A program made the translations under genes and the position numbers. From CAVYBY01 sp963766935 (GTDB lineage: Bacteria > Actinomycetota > UBA4738 > HRBIN12): 64,000 nucleotides of DNA. The stretch's first letter is position 1, and each line of letters opens with the position of its first letter. Location: positions 310,001 through 374,000 of the forward strand of contig CAVYBY010000006.1 of NCBI GenBank assembly GCA_963766935.1. Reading direction: 5' to 3'. The notes under the pieces are model-generated. The model saw nothing but the letters and a program-made list of their open reading frames with translations, did not search any database and had not been told where the DNA came from. Of the stretch, positions 17,657-27,816 are shown piece after piece.

Positions 17657-19573
17657 TCACCCGTCCACGCGCGCCTGCCGGTCGCCCGCGCGACCGTAGG
17701 CCTCGACGATGTCCTGGACGATGCGGTGGCGGACGACGTCGCGCCCACCCAACTGGCAGAACGCGATGCCCTCGATCCCCGAGAGGATCTTCTCGACCAC
17801 GTGCAGCCCCGAGGATTGCCCGTTCGGCAAGTCGACCTGCGTCACGTCCCCGTTCACGACGGCCTTCGAGCCGAACCCGATCCGCGTGAGGAACATCTTC
17901 ATCTGCTCCGGCGTCGTGTTCTGCGCCTCGTCGAGCAGGATGAACGCGTCGTTGAGCGTGTTGTGCGTGACCAGGAAGTCGTCTGTCACGTAGAGGGAAT
18001 CCGCGGCCGCAACCTGGATGCAGATCGTCTCCTGCTCGCCCGCCGGCTCGATGCTGTCGACGAACCGCATCGGACGCCCGCCGCCACCCATGGCCTTGTA
18101 AGTCCGGCGCTTCCGTGTCAACCGGAACGGGTCGATCTCCCGCGGCAGCCGGATATCGAGGACGTATCCGCGCCGGCGAGCCCTGGAGCAGGCGACGCCT
18201 CCGAGCGATCGGACGAGGAACACGACGTCGTCACGGAGCCTCGGCGAGGCGGTGGAGTACCGGACGCCGCAGGTACCCCCACGCCGGCGCGCGGGTCGGC
18301 CGCTCGTGTCGAGGAGTCCTTGGAGGGCTCCGAGTCGGACCTCGGGCGTGTTGTGAAGGTAGGAATCAGAGACGAGCAACGTCTCCGGGTCGGAAACGAT
18401 CGTTCCCCCACGCCCGCCGGTCTGGTTCACGCGAACGGCGTCCAGCTGGGGTCGTTCGATCCTCTCCTTTCCGTCGCCCAGCAGGAGGCCGAGGGCGTAG
18501 GGATCCATCGGGACCTGTCGCGGCTCGAATTCGGCCGGACGAGAAAGGAGCGGAAGCTCGAAGCGATGATTGTGGGCCTGCCGCAGCCGGCCGATCATCT
18601 CCCGGGTCTCGACCACGCGGGGTGCCTCCCCACGCCGGCGATCGTCCGGCGTCGTGACGGCCCACAGGTGCTCGCCACAGCACACGGTCGACGCGCCGTC
18701 TTGGGCTCGGACCTCGAACACGGCCTTTCGTCCCTGCGGGTAGACGCCGAGGACCGGCGTCGGTTGCCCATTCGATCCGATCACCAGGTCGCCCACCGCC
18801 AGCTCACCGATCGCGCGGAAACCGGTCGGCGTGAGCACGCGGCGTTCGTACGGTTGCGCCCTACCCCGCATGAATGCGAGCGGCGCGACTTCGATCGTGC
18901 CGCGCTCCATCAGCCGCGGGAGCGTGTCCGCGCCGGTCATCTCGAACAGCGCGTCGTAGAGCGGGCGCATGTAGGGGTCGATCTTTTCGTAGAGCGTCCC
19001 GGGCAGGAACCCGAGTCGCTCGCCGGCCTCGACCGCGGGGCGCGTGAGGATCAATCGCGACACCTCACGTGAGTGGAGCGCACGTACGGCCGTTGCGACC
19101 GCGAGGTAGGTCTTGCCGGTCCCCGCGGGTCCGATCGCGAACGTGACCGTGTTCGAGCGAATCGCGTCCACGTATCGCTTCTGCCCGATAGTCCTGGGCG
19201 TGATGCCCTTGCCCCTCGCGTTGAGGAGCGTGTCGCCGAGGACGTCGCTCGCCCGCAACGGCTCCGGTGAACCAGGCGCTCCGCTCTCCGGCTCCATCGG
19301 GCCGCCCTTGACGAGGGCGATCGTCTGGCCGACCGAGTCGTCGGATAGGTCGAGGCCCTTTTCGAGCAGCGTCAGCAGCTCCTCGAAGATGCGGGCGACC
19401 CGCTCGGCCTCCACCTCGGGACCGCTGATCGTGATCTCGTTGCCGCGGACCAGGATCTCGGAGTCGAACGCGGACTCGATGAGCTTGAGGAAGGCGTCGC
19501 GCTGCCCGAGGAGAGCCACCATCGGCTGGTGGCCGGGGACGAGAATCTTTACTTGCGCGGCGGGATTCGCCAC
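17657..19573 (-). CDS. phoH: PhoH-like ATPase containing an in-frame intein
   Basis: 638 aa precursor from the GTG at 19573; this start is preferred because TACGAT lies exactly 6 nt upstream, although an ATG at 19594 that overlaps the HIT stop (TGATG) is possible. Removing the 300-aa intein leaves 338 aa, the usual PhoH length. The N-terminal region is followed by the ATPase core with Walker A GPAGTGKT (residues 148-155), the LTRPAVEAGERLGFLPG segment, and after the intein the Walker B ILLDEAQNTT and the NGDVTQVDLP sensor region. PhoH proteins are predicted ATP-driven RNA helicases or helicase-RNases. It leads the ybeY-corC-cdd-era operon. No frameshift is seen in the host or the intein. Confidence 0.95.
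   Translation of the reverse strand: MANPAAQVKILVPGHQPMVALLGQRDAFLKLIESAFDSEILVRGNEITISGPEVEAERVARIFEELLTLLEKGLDLSDDSVGQTIALVKGGPMEPESGAPGSPEPLRASDVLGDTLLNARGKGITPRTIGQKRYVDAIRSNTVTFAIGPAGTGKTYLAVATAVRALHSREVSRLILTRPAVEAGERLGFLPGTLYEKIDPYMRPLYDALFEMTGADTLPRLMERGTIEVAPLAFMRGRAQPYERRVLTPTGFRAIGELAVGDLVIGSNGQPTPVLGVYPQGRKAVFEVRAQDGASTVCCGEHLWAVTTPDDRRRGEAPRVVETREMIGRLRQAHNHRFELPLLSRPAEFEPRQVPMDPYALGLLLGDGKERIERPQLDAVRVNQTGGRGGTIVSDPETLLVSDSYLHNTPEVRLGALQGLLDTSGRPARRRGGTCGVRYSTASPRLRDDVVFLVRSLGGVACSRARRRGYVLDIRLPREIDPFRLTRKRRTYKAMGGGGRPMRFVDSIEPAGEQETICIQVAAADSLYVTDDFLVTHNTLNDAFILLDEAQNTTPEQMKMFLTRIGFGSKAVVNGDVTQVDLPNGQSSGLHVVEKILSGIEGIAFCQLGGRDVVRHRIVQDIVEAYGRAGDRQARVDG
17960..18859 (-). other. 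class 3-type intein within PhoH, with a shortened LAGLIDADG endonuclease region
   Basis: 300 aa (PhoH residues 239-538) splitting MRGR from TLNDAF just ahead of the Walker B motif. Block A reads AQPYERRVLTPTGFRAIGEL, starting with Ala rather than Cys or Ser. The class 3 WCT triad is present: Trp66 in block B (GEHLW), Cys280 in block F (TICIQV) and Thr298 before the terminal His299-Asn300; the +1 residue is Thr. Two LAGLIDADG-like motifs are visible, ALGLLLGDG (122-130) and LQGLLDTSG (179-187), but only about 50 residues apart, so the homing endonuclease seems internally shortened. Splicing itself is inferred from the intact residues. Confidence 0.9.
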
Positions 19574-19579
19574 GCCGCC

Positions 19580-19585
19580 ATCGTA
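19580..19585 (-). promoter_or_regulatory. putative -10 element of phoH (leaderless)
   Basis: TACGAT followed by GGCGGC and then GTG, the same architecture as at dgt. It lies within the end of the HIT-phoH junction and supports the GTG start at 19573. Positional inference. Confidence 0.45.
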
Positions 19586-19593
19586 GCCGCCCA

Positions 19594-19947
19594 TCAACCC
19601 GGGGGCCACGCCATGTGCCGCCCGCCGAGCAGGTGCATGTGCAGGTGGAAGACGGATTGCCCGGCGTCGGGGCCCACGTTGGCCACCAGGCGCCATCCCG
19701 ATTCCGCGATCCCCTCGGCCTTGGCCAGGTGCGCGGCCGACTGGACGATGTCGGCGAGCAGCTCTCCGTGCTCGGCGTCGAGGTCGGTCAGCGACTCGAT
19801 GTGATCCTTCGGGATCAGCAAGATGTGTACGGGCGCCTTGGCGTGGATGTCGCGGAACGCGACGATCCGATCGGATTCGTGAAGGATCTCGGCGGGGATC
19901 TCGCGAGCGGCGATCCGGCAGAAGATGCAGTTGGTGTCGACGGCCAT
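19594..19947 (-). CDS. HIT-family nucleotide-binding protein
   Basis: 117 aa from the ATG at 19947 (a GTG one codon earlier is possible). The histidine triad appears as SVFHLHMHLLGG (His101, 103, 105), with the CIFCRIAAREIPA N-terminus and IPKDHIESL typical of the HINT branch. Family members hydrolyse purine nucleoside phosphoramidates and related compounds. It lies between dnaJ and phoH on the same strand. TAGGCT 7 nt upstream of the ATG suggests its own promoter. Confidence 0.93.
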   Translation of the reverse strand: MAVDTNCIFCRIAAREIPAEILHESDRIVAFRDIHAKAPVHILLIPKDHIESLTDLDAEHGELLADIVQSAAHLAKAEGIAESGWRLVANVGPDAGQSVFHLHMHLLGGRHMAWPPG

Positions 19948-19954
19948 CACGTGC

Positions 19955-19960
19955 AGCCTA
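19955..19960 (-). promoter_or_regulatory. putative -10 element of the HIT gene
   Basis: TAGGCT lies 7 nt upstream of the ATG at 19947. Positional inference. Confidence 0.45.
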
Positions 19961-20012
19961 CCCCCCCGGAACTCCGCTCATATCGCTCGTCGTATCTCTG
20001 GCCCACGACCGA

Positions 20013-21119
20013 TCAGAACTCCGGCCGGCGGAGCTCGCCGGTGGCCCGGCCGTGGCGCCCGGCGGCCTCGCCCCGGAGCTCGGCGAGCTGCGCGAGCAGC
20101 TTCTTCTCCTCGCGCGAGAGCTCCTGCGGCGTGAGCACGTGGATCGTGACGTAGAGGTCGCCGCGGCCACGGCGATTGAGATTCGGGACCCCCTTGCCCT
20201 TCAATCGCACGACGGTCCCCGACTCGGTACCGGCTTCCATCTTCACGGTCTCGGTCTCGTCGAGCCCCTCGATCTCCAGCTCGGCCCCCAGGGCAGCCTG
20301 CGTCATCGTGATGTCGAGCACGGCGAACAGATCCTGGCCTCGCCGCTCGAACGCGTCGGCGGGCTCGACCGAGATGGCGACGAACAGGTCCCCCGGGCCG
20401 CCTCCGGCGACACCGTCGTTGCCGTAGCCGTCGACGCGGAGCTCCATCCCGCCGGCAACGCCCGCCGGGATCTCGGCGACGACCGTCGACCGGCTTCGGA
20501 CGCGTCCCTCGCCGAAACACCGCTCGCATCGGTCGGGGATCTCCTGACCGGTTCCACGGCACGTCCCACAGGCGGTCGCGGTCATGACGGTGCCGAACAC
20601 GCTTCTCCGGACGGCCTGCACTTCGCCGACTCCGCCGCAGGTCCGGCAGGCGATCGGCGTCGTCCCGGGTTCCGCGCCGTTGCCGAGGCACCGGTCGCAC
20701 ACGACCAGCCGATCGACTTCGAGCTCGCTCCGCACGCCGAACGCCGCCTCCTCGAGGGAGAGCGTCACGGCGGCACGCAGGTCCTCGCCACGGCGCACCG
20801 GCGAGCGAGATCGGCGGCGGCGCTGGCCGAAGCCGGTGCTGAAACCCGCCGCCCCGAAGAACAGGTCGAAGACGTCCTGGATGTCGGTGAATTGCGTGCC
20901 GCCCGCCGAACCGTATGCGTCGTACCGCGCGCGCTTGTCGGGATCGGACAGGATCTCGTATGCCCCCGCAATCTCCTTGAACCGGGCCTCGGCGTCGGTC
21001 GAGCCGTTGACGTCGGGGTGCAGCTCGCGGGCGAGCTTGCGGTAGGCGCTCTTGATCTCGTCCACCGAGGCGTCGTGTCCCACGCCGAGCACCTCGTACA
21101 GATCGCGCGCGACCGCCAT
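20013..21119 (-). CDS. dnaJ: chaperone DnaJ
   Basis: 368 aa from the ATG at 21119, 2 nt after hrcA. The J domain carries the HPD tripeptide (ARELHPDVNG); a Gly/Phe linker follows; the zinc-binding region has four CxxCxGxG repeats (CDRCLGNG, CRTCGGVG, CGTCRGTG, CERCFGEG); the C-terminal substrate-binding domain follows. DnaJ delivers unfolded proteins to DnaK and stimulates its ATPase. Co-transcription with hrcA under CIRCE/HrcA heat-shock control is likely. dnaK and grpE are not in this window. Confidence 0.97.
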   Translation of the reverse strand: MAVARDLYEVLGVGHDASVDEIKSAYRKLARELHPDVNGSTDAEARFKEIAGAYEILSDPDKRARYDAYGSAGGTQFTDIQDVFDLFFGAAGFSTGFGQRRRRSRSPVRRGEDLRAAVTLSLEEAAFGVRSELEVDRLVVCDRCLGNGAEPGTTPIACRTCGGVGEVQAVRRSVFGTVMTATACGTCRGTGQEIPDRCERCFGEGRVRSRSTVVAEIPAGVAGGMELRVDGYGNDGVAGGGPGDLFVAISVEPADAFERRGQDLFAVLDITMTQAALGAELEIEGLDETETVKMEAGTESGTVVRLKGKGVPNLNRRGRGDLYVTIHVLTPQELSREEKKLLAQLAELRGEAAGRHGRATGELRRPEF

Positions 21120-21121
21120 CC

Positions 21122-22171
21122 CTACCCCTCGAGCTCCGTCGCCAGCTCCGAGAGCCGTTTGGCGACCGCGCGCACCGAGGCCATCGCGCTCACGTAGTCC
21201 ATCCGCGTGGGCCCGACCACGCCGATCGTGCCGAGCGTCGCGTCGCCGGCCTTGAACGGAGCCGTGACGATCGACGCCTCCCATTCGTGCGTGCTCGGAT
21301 GCTCGGCGCCGATCGTGACGCTGACGTCCTCGTCGCCGCGCGCCGCCACGTCCTGGAGCACGTGCAACATCTCCTGCTCGCGTTCGAGCGTCTCGAAGAG
21401 GCGCCGGAGCGTCTCGCGGCGCCAGTCCTGAGCCTCGTCGGCGAGGTTGGCGACGCCGCCGATGACGACGTGCGCCGACCCCTCGCCCTGGGACGCGGTG
21501 CGAAGCGTGTCGGCCACTTCGAGAACGAGGTCGTGCTCGGTCGCCGGCCCCTCGGCCGCGAGGCGCAACAGCTGCGCCTGCGCCTCGGCATAGGTGAGCC
21601 CGCGGAGCTGCTTCAGGCGCCGCTCCGCACCGGCGAGCGACGAAGCGGCGGACACTTCCGGACGGTCGATCACTCGCTTGTCCACCCGGCCGTGCTGCCC
21701 GATCGCGAGGATCAGCACCGTCGGTCCCATGTCGACAAGCTCGAGCTGGACGATCTGTTCGTCCGAGGCGCTGGGCGGCACGGCCAGACCGGCGTACTGG
21801 GTGAGCCGGCTGAGCAGGTTCACCGAGCCCTTCAGGACCTCCTCCAGGTCGAGGATCGCCTCGGCGAAGTGCGCGGCGATCAGCCGCCGCTGGGTCTCGC
21901 GCAGTCGCGCGACCCCGGGCAGCGAGTCCACGTAGTAGCGGTAGCCCACGTCGGTCGGAATGCGTCCCGCCGACGTGTGCGGATGCTGCAGGTAGCCGAG
22001 CTCTTCGAGCGCCGCCATCTCGTTTCGGATCGTCGCGCTCGAGACGCCCAGACGCGACCCCTCGGCGATCGTTTCGGACCCCACCGGCTCGCCGCTTCGC
22101 ACGTACTCCTCGACGACGGCACGAAGAACTGCGGCCTTTCGCTGGCCGAGCTCCGGCCTGGGATCGCTCAT
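21122..22171 (-). CDS. hrcA: heat-inducible transcription repressor HrcA
   Basis: 349 aa from the ATG at 22171; the alternative ATG at 22180 would overlap the putative -10. The N-terminal winged helix is visible (KAAVLRAVVEEYVRSGEPVGS, SSATIRNEMAALEELGYLQ, HTSAGRIPTD), followed by the HrcA effector domain. HrcA binds CIRCE operators with GroEL help and represses chaperone genes. A near-perfect CIRCE sits directly upstream, so the hrcA-dnaJ unit is autoregulated. Confidence 0.96.
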   Translation of the reverse strand: MSDPRPELGQRKAAVLRAVVEEYVRSGEPVGSETIAEGSRLGVSSATIRNEMAALEELGYLQHPHTSAGRIPTDVGYRYYVDSLPGVARLRETQRRLIAAHFAEAILDLEEVLKGSVNLLSRLTQYAGLAVPPSASDEQIVQLELVDMGPTVLILAIGQHGRVDKRVIDRPEVSAASSLAGAERRLKQLRGLTYAEAQAQLLRLAAEGPATEHDLVLEVADTLRTASQGEGSAHVVIGGVANLADEAQDWRRETLRRLFETLEREQEMLHVLQDVAARGDEDVSVTIGAEHPSTHEWEASIVTAPFKAGDATLGTIGVVGPTRMDYVSAMASVRAVAKRLSELATELEG

Positions 22172-22178
22172 GCGGGAC

Positions 22179-22184
22179 ATGCTA
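22179..22184 (-). promoter_or_regulatory. putative -10 element of hrcA-dnaJ
   Basis: TAGCAT lies 7 nt upstream of the ATG at 22171 and immediately beside the CIRCE element, so repressor binding would block it. Positional inference. Confidence 0.5.
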
Positions 22185-22211
22185 CTAGCACTCTTTGCAC
22201 GAGAGTGCTAA
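22185..22211 (-). promoter_or_regulatory. CIRCE operator (HrcA binding site)
   Basis: Inverted repeat on the plus strand: CTAGCACTC (22185-22193), 9-nt spacer, GAGTGCTAA (22203-22211). It matches the CIRCE consensus TTAGCACTC-N9-GAGTGCTAA with a single mismatch in the left arm. It lies just upstream of hrcA and next to the putative -10 hexamer. Confidence 0.95.
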
Positions 22212-22229
22212 CGGCGAAGACGCACCGAG

Positions 22230-22913
22230 CTAGAGCCCGCAGCCGAGCTTTGCTTTCGCGCGTTGCTCGCCGTCGATGGCGGCGCTGTCGTCGCTCGGAT
22301 CGTCGGTCTGCAGGGCCGTCGAGAGCGCGCGGGCCGCGTTGGCCAGACGGGTGACTTTCTTGGCCGTGGCGGCGTCCCCCGCGGCCCGCAGCGCGTCGGC
22401 GTCTCCGTCGAGCACCCCCGCCGTCCGGTTGAGCGCGTCCACGCGCGTGATCTGCAGACCCGAGATATGACCGCACATCACGTCGCGCGGCGACGCGGCC
22501 GGCGTCGCAGGCCCACTGTCGAAGACCCCGACGAGATGGAGCACCATGAAGACCACGACCGCGGCCCCCGTCCCGGTGAACACGGGAGCCCACGGTCCGC
22601 CGGGAAGCGGCGCACGAACGGCGGAGGGACGTCCGGTCGCGGATCGAGCGGACGCGGCGGCCTGCGCCACTCGCTCGCGGATCCCCTCGCCGCTCGCATG
22701 GGCGGGGGCCGTTTCGCCGGCCCCGGTGACGTTGTGGGTCCCGCAGCGGGGACAGGTCCATGCGCCCGTTCCCGGCCGCGCGTGGAACCGTCCCGAGCAG
22801 CCCGAACATCTGGCGAGGAGCCACTCGCGACCGCAGACCTCACAGCGGTACCCATCAGAGCCGGCGGGGAGTTCCTGCTTCGACTTGCAACTCGGGCATG
22901 TGGCGTGGGCCAT
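22230..22913 (-). CDS. double zinc-ribbon membrane protein of unknown function
   Basis: 227 aa. The N-terminus holds two zinc ribbons (CPSC...CEVC and CSGC...CPRC within the first 60 residues), then a low-complexity linker, one membrane segment (about residues 112-130) and a C-terminal extracytoplasmic helical part with two cysteines. No specific family recognised. It lies between hrcA and a sulfatase, same strand; no operon link is evident. Confidence 0.7.
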   Translation of the reverse strand: MAHATCPSCKSKQELPAGSDGYRCEVCGREWLLARCSGCSGRFHARPGTGAWTCPRCGTHNVTGAGETAPAHASGEGIRERVAQAAASARSATGRPSAVRAPLPGGPWAPVFTGTGAAVVVFMVLHLVGVFDSGPATPAASPRDVMCGHISGLQITRVDALNRTAGVLDGDADALRAAGDAATAKKVTRLANAARALSTALQTDDPSDDSAAIDGEQRAKAKLGCGL

Positions 22914-22925
22914 GCAGCGCCAACC

Positions 22926-24443
22926 CTACCCGACGCTATCCCCTCGATCGCCGAGGCTCGGCGAGCCTCGGCGGACGGATCGACGCCCCATCGCCGCAGC
23001 GGCGACACCGGCGAACGCAACGGCTGCGCCCGTCCACGAAACGCCGCCGCCGCCGAATCCCGGTGGCCGCGGGACGCAGAGCGCGTCGAGGCTCGCCGAG
23101 AGCTGGACGCGCCGCTCTTGGTCCGCGGGCACCTCCGCGAGGTTCTTCAGCTCGTACGGGTCCGACGCAAGGTCGTAGAGCTCCTCCTCGCCGTCGACAT
23201 ACCGGACATACATATCCTTCGTGGTTCGCAAGGCGCAGTACGTCGGCACCGGATTCGATCCCTCGTAGTGCTCCACGAGAAACCGATCGCGCCACTGGAC
23301 CTCGTCGCCGCGAAGGATCGGCACGAGGCTCGTCCCATCGGTCTGCGGATGGTCGACGCCGGCGACATCCGCGATCGTCGGCGCGAGGTCAATGTTCAAC
23401 GCGAACCGCGCGTCCGTGACGCCGGCCTGCGCGAACTGGTCGTCGCGGATCGCAAGCGGCACGCGGATGCTCTCTTCGTACGGGACCTCCTTTTTCGCCC
23501 AACGATGCTGCCCGAACAGCAGGCCGTTGTCCGACATCAAGATGACGAGGGCATTGTCGAGCCTGCCGGTGTCCCGCATGGCGTCCATCAGCCGGCCCAC
23601 CGAGTCGTCCACGCTGAGGAGCGTCCGGTACTGGTCGCGATACAGATCGTCGAGGTGCCGCACCGCTCGGGGAGTAAGCGTCGGCAGGTCGCGGATGTAG
23701 GCGGGCTTGTCGGAGACGTCGGCCTCGTCGAACGACGGAGGACGCGACGGGGTGAGCTCCGAGAACGCGTGTGCGAACCGCGGCTCCGGCAACGCGGGCG
23801 CGTGCGGGAGGTTCGTCGAGAACTCGAGGAACAGCGGTCCTTTGGTCGTCCGGATGAACTCGTCGGCCGCGTTGGTGAGAACCTTGTTCGAGTAGTCCTT
23901 GGGCGCGTCTCCGTACTTCACCACCGCGCCGTCGACGTCGAGCGTGTAGTTCTGATAGTCCGGCGTCGAGAACGCCATGAACTTGTCCCAGCCGGGCGGG
24001 ACGTACCCTCGCGCGGCGGCATCTTGGAATCCGTTCACGTACTTGCCGATGAGCCCCGTCGTGTACCCGGCATCGTGGAGCCACGTCGCGATGGTGGACG
24101 TGTCGTTGAAGGTCGCCACGCCACCGTGCGGCGGGATCTGCCGGTAGACGTCTGTCGTGTGCGAGTAGTCGCCCGTAAGGATCGAGGTGCGGCTCGGGCA
24201 ACACAGCGGGTTCACAACGAATGCGTTGGGAAACGTGACCCCTTTGTCGACGAGCAATCGCTGGACGTTCGGCATGGCCCACAGGGAATCCCACGTCTGA
24301 TCGTCCGTCAGGAAGAACAGGATGCTGGGCTGCTCGGTGGCCTGAGGCAGGCTTTGCGCAAGGGCGGCGGCCGATCCCGACAGGATGAACGCGAGGCCGA
24401 CGACGGCGGTCGCCCACGCCAGCCGCCCCCGGATCGTTCGCAT
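22926..24443 (-). CDS. secreted sulfatase
   Basis: 505 aa with an N-terminal signal peptide (about residues 1-30). The formylglycine motif C-x-P-S-R is present as Cys81 in CCPSRTSILTG, with the metal Asp pair in FFLTDDQTWD. Later landmarks are LIGKYVNG, MAFSTPDYQNY and VILMSDNGLLFGQH. The C-terminus has a hydrophobic stretch and basic tail, suggesting membrane attachment after export. Type I sulfatases hydrolyse sulfate esters and need a formylglycine-generating enzyme, which is not in this window. Substrate unknown. TAGGGT 7 nt upstream is a possible -10. Confidence 0.9.
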   Translation of the reverse strand: MRTIRGRLAWATAVVGLAFILSGSAAALAQSLPQATEQPSILFFLTDDQTWDSLWAMPNVQRLLVDKGVTFPNAFVVNPLCCPSRTSILTGDYSHTTDVYRQIPPHGGVATFNDTSTIATWLHDAGYTTGLIGKYVNGFQDAAARGYVPPGWDKFMAFSTPDYQNYTLDVDGAVVKYGDAPKDYSNKVLTNAADEFIRTTKGPLFLEFSTNLPHAPALPEPRFAHAFSELTPSRPPSFDEADVSDKPAYIRDLPTLTPRAVRHLDDLYRDQYRTLLSVDDSVGRLMDAMRDTGRLDNALVILMSDNGLLFGQHRWAKKEVPYEESIRVPLAIRDDQFAQAGVTDARFALNIDLAPTIADVAGVDHPQTDGTSLVPILRGDEVQWRDRFLVEHYEGSNPVPTYCALRTTKDMYVRYVDGEEELYDLASDPYELKNLAEVPADQERRVQLSASLDALCVPRPPGFGGGGVSWTGAAVAFAGVAAAAMGRRSVRRGSPSLGDRGDSVG

Positions 24444-24450
24444 TCGAAAG

Positions 24451-24456
24451 ACCCTA
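24451..24456 (-). promoter_or_regulatory. putative -10 element of the sulfatase gene
   Basis: TAGGGT lies 7 nt upstream of the ATG at 24443. Positional inference. Confidence 0.4.
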
Positions 24457-24498
24457 ATCGAAACGCTGCGTGTTCTCGGCCGAACGAAACCGACGGCG

Positions 24499-25616
24499 TC
24501 AGGCCGAGGGCGCGGAGCTCGCCGTCAGCGCCAGCACCAGCTCGTTCAGAAGGAGCATGCCGCGCTCCGTGGGGACGAGGCGGTCGAGGTCGTCGAGGAG
24601 CAGACCGCTTTCGACGAAGGGGGCCGCGGTGCCCGGCTCGACCCAGCTGGAGGGGATCCCCTCGAACGTCCGGAGGCGCAGGAACACTTCCTCGAGATAG
24701 GCATCGGCCGGCTCCAGCGTCTCGGAGCCACCGACCGGCAACTCGCCGGACTCGACGAGCCGCAGGTACTCCTCGGGCGGACGCACGTTCCACGACCGGC
24801 ACACCGCCCCGGAACCCGTGCGCGCCGGCACCGAGACCGAGATACGAACCGCGGCGCCAGTACCCGAGGTTGTGACGGCACTCGTATCCGGGCCGCGCCC
24901 AGTTCGACACCTCGTAGTGCCGGTAGCCGGCGGCGCCGAGGCGCTCGCACGCCACCTCGAACATCTCCGCCTGAAGGTCGGGGTCGGGTTCGAGGGTCTC
25001 TCCCCCGGCCACCTTCCGCCCGAGCGGCGTCGCAGGCTCGATCGTCAGGGCGTAGGCACTGACGTGCTCGGGCGCGAGCGCGATCGTCGCGTCCACCGTT
25101 GCCCCCCACGACTCCACCGTCTCGCCCTCGGCGCCGTAGATCAGATCCAGGTTGACGTTGTCGTAGCCGGCCGCGCGCGCGGCCGCGAACGCGGCCCGCA
25201 CCGACGCGGGCTGATGAACGCGTTCGAGCGCCTTCAGGACCAGCGGATCGAACGACTGCGCGCCCATCGACAGCCGCTCGTACCCGGACTCGCGGAGCTT
25301 GGACAACGTACGACGGCGTCGACCGTGTCGGGGTTCGCCTCGATCGAGACCTCGACGTCGTCCTGGACCGAGTAGCGGTCGCGCAGATGCGCCAGCAGTG
25401 CCTTCAGGTCGGCCGGCTCGAGCGTCGTCGGCGTGCCGCCACCCATGAAGATCGAACCGATCGTCTCGCCGGCCCAGATGGGCGATGCAAGCTCGGCCTC
25501 TCGCAGGAGCGCCGTCACGTACCGCGAGCTCAGGTGTCCGAGATCGGCGTAGGCGTTGAAGTCGCAATAGCCGCAGCGCGTGAGGCAGAACGGGATGTGG
25601 ACGTAGATGCCGGCGC

Positions 25617-25620
<4 letters not shown>
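24499..25620 (-). CDS. hemW: HemW-like radical SAM protein, two frame changes
   Basis: About 373 aa when three frames are joined. The start overlaps the lepA stop (ATGA). The radical SAM cluster motif CLTRCGYCDF is followed by FMGGGTPTTL, EANPDTVD, and after a first frame change (about 25310) RESGYERLSMGAQSF and the CRHNLGYWRRGSYLGLGAGAHG block. After a second change (about 24810) come NVRPPEEYLRLVESG and the wHTH-like C-terminus. HemW inserts heme into respiratory proteins; it is often misnamed coproporphyrinogen oxidase. Conserved residues flank both breaks, so sequence errors are likely. Confidence 0.87.
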
Positions 25621-27432
<1,812 letters not shown>

Positions 27433-27441
27433 GGCCCCGTC

Positions 27442-27447
27442 ATCGTA
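27442..27447 (-). promoter_or_regulatory. putative -10 element of lepA-hemW
   Basis: TACGAT lies 9 nt upstream of the GTG at 27432. Positional inference. Confidence 0.4.
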
Positions 27448-27507
27448 CGGGCAGGAACGGCGTCGGCCGGCCAGGCTCCGAGCGCCGGTGGGCCCGAAAC
27501 CCGCTGG

Positions 27508-27513
27508 TAGACT
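27508..27513 (+). promoter_or_regulatory. putative -10 element of rpsT
   Basis: TAGACT lies 9 nt upstream of the ATG at 27523; the interval has no Shine-Dalgarno. Positional inference. Confidence 0.45.
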
Positions 27514-27522
27514 CCGGCCCCG

Positions 27523-27804
27523 ATGGCGAACATCAAATCCCAGATCAAGCGCAACCGCCAGAACGACCGGCTCCACGAGCGGAACACGGCGGTCAAGAGC
27601 GGCCTCAAGACCTCGATCAAGAAGGTCCAGACGGCCGTGGACGAGGGCGATCTGGAGGCTGCCGAGACCCGGCGTCGCGACGCATCCCAGGCGCTCGACA
27701 AGGCCGCCAGCAAGGGGATCCTGCACAAGCGGACCGCCGCTCGGCGAAAGAGCCGCCTGGCCAAGGCCGTCAACGCCGCCTCGGCGCCCGCCGACGCCGG
27801 CTGA
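27523..27804 (+). CDS. rpsT: 30S ribosomal protein S20
   Basis: 93 aa, Lys/Arg-rich three-helix protein. The start MANIKSQIKRNRQNDR and the C-terminal KGILHKRTAARRKSRLAK are diagnostic of S20, which binds 16S rRNA early in 30S assembly. It is a single-gene unit divergent from lepA and convergent with holA, as in many Actinobacteria. Confidence 0.97.
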   Translation: MANIKSQIKRNRQNDRLHERNTAVKSGLKTSIKKVQTAVDEGDLEAAETRRRDASQALDKAASKGILHKRTAARRKSRLAKAVNAASAPADAG

Positions 27805-27816
27805 GTCCGGCTTCTT

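Noticed and set aside
18040..18860. Region within phoH first considered as an unrelated inserted gene or mobile element
   Set aside because: The insertion is in frame, with complete intein splicing blocks at both edges and the host protein continuing without loss, so it is an intein rather than an interrupting element.
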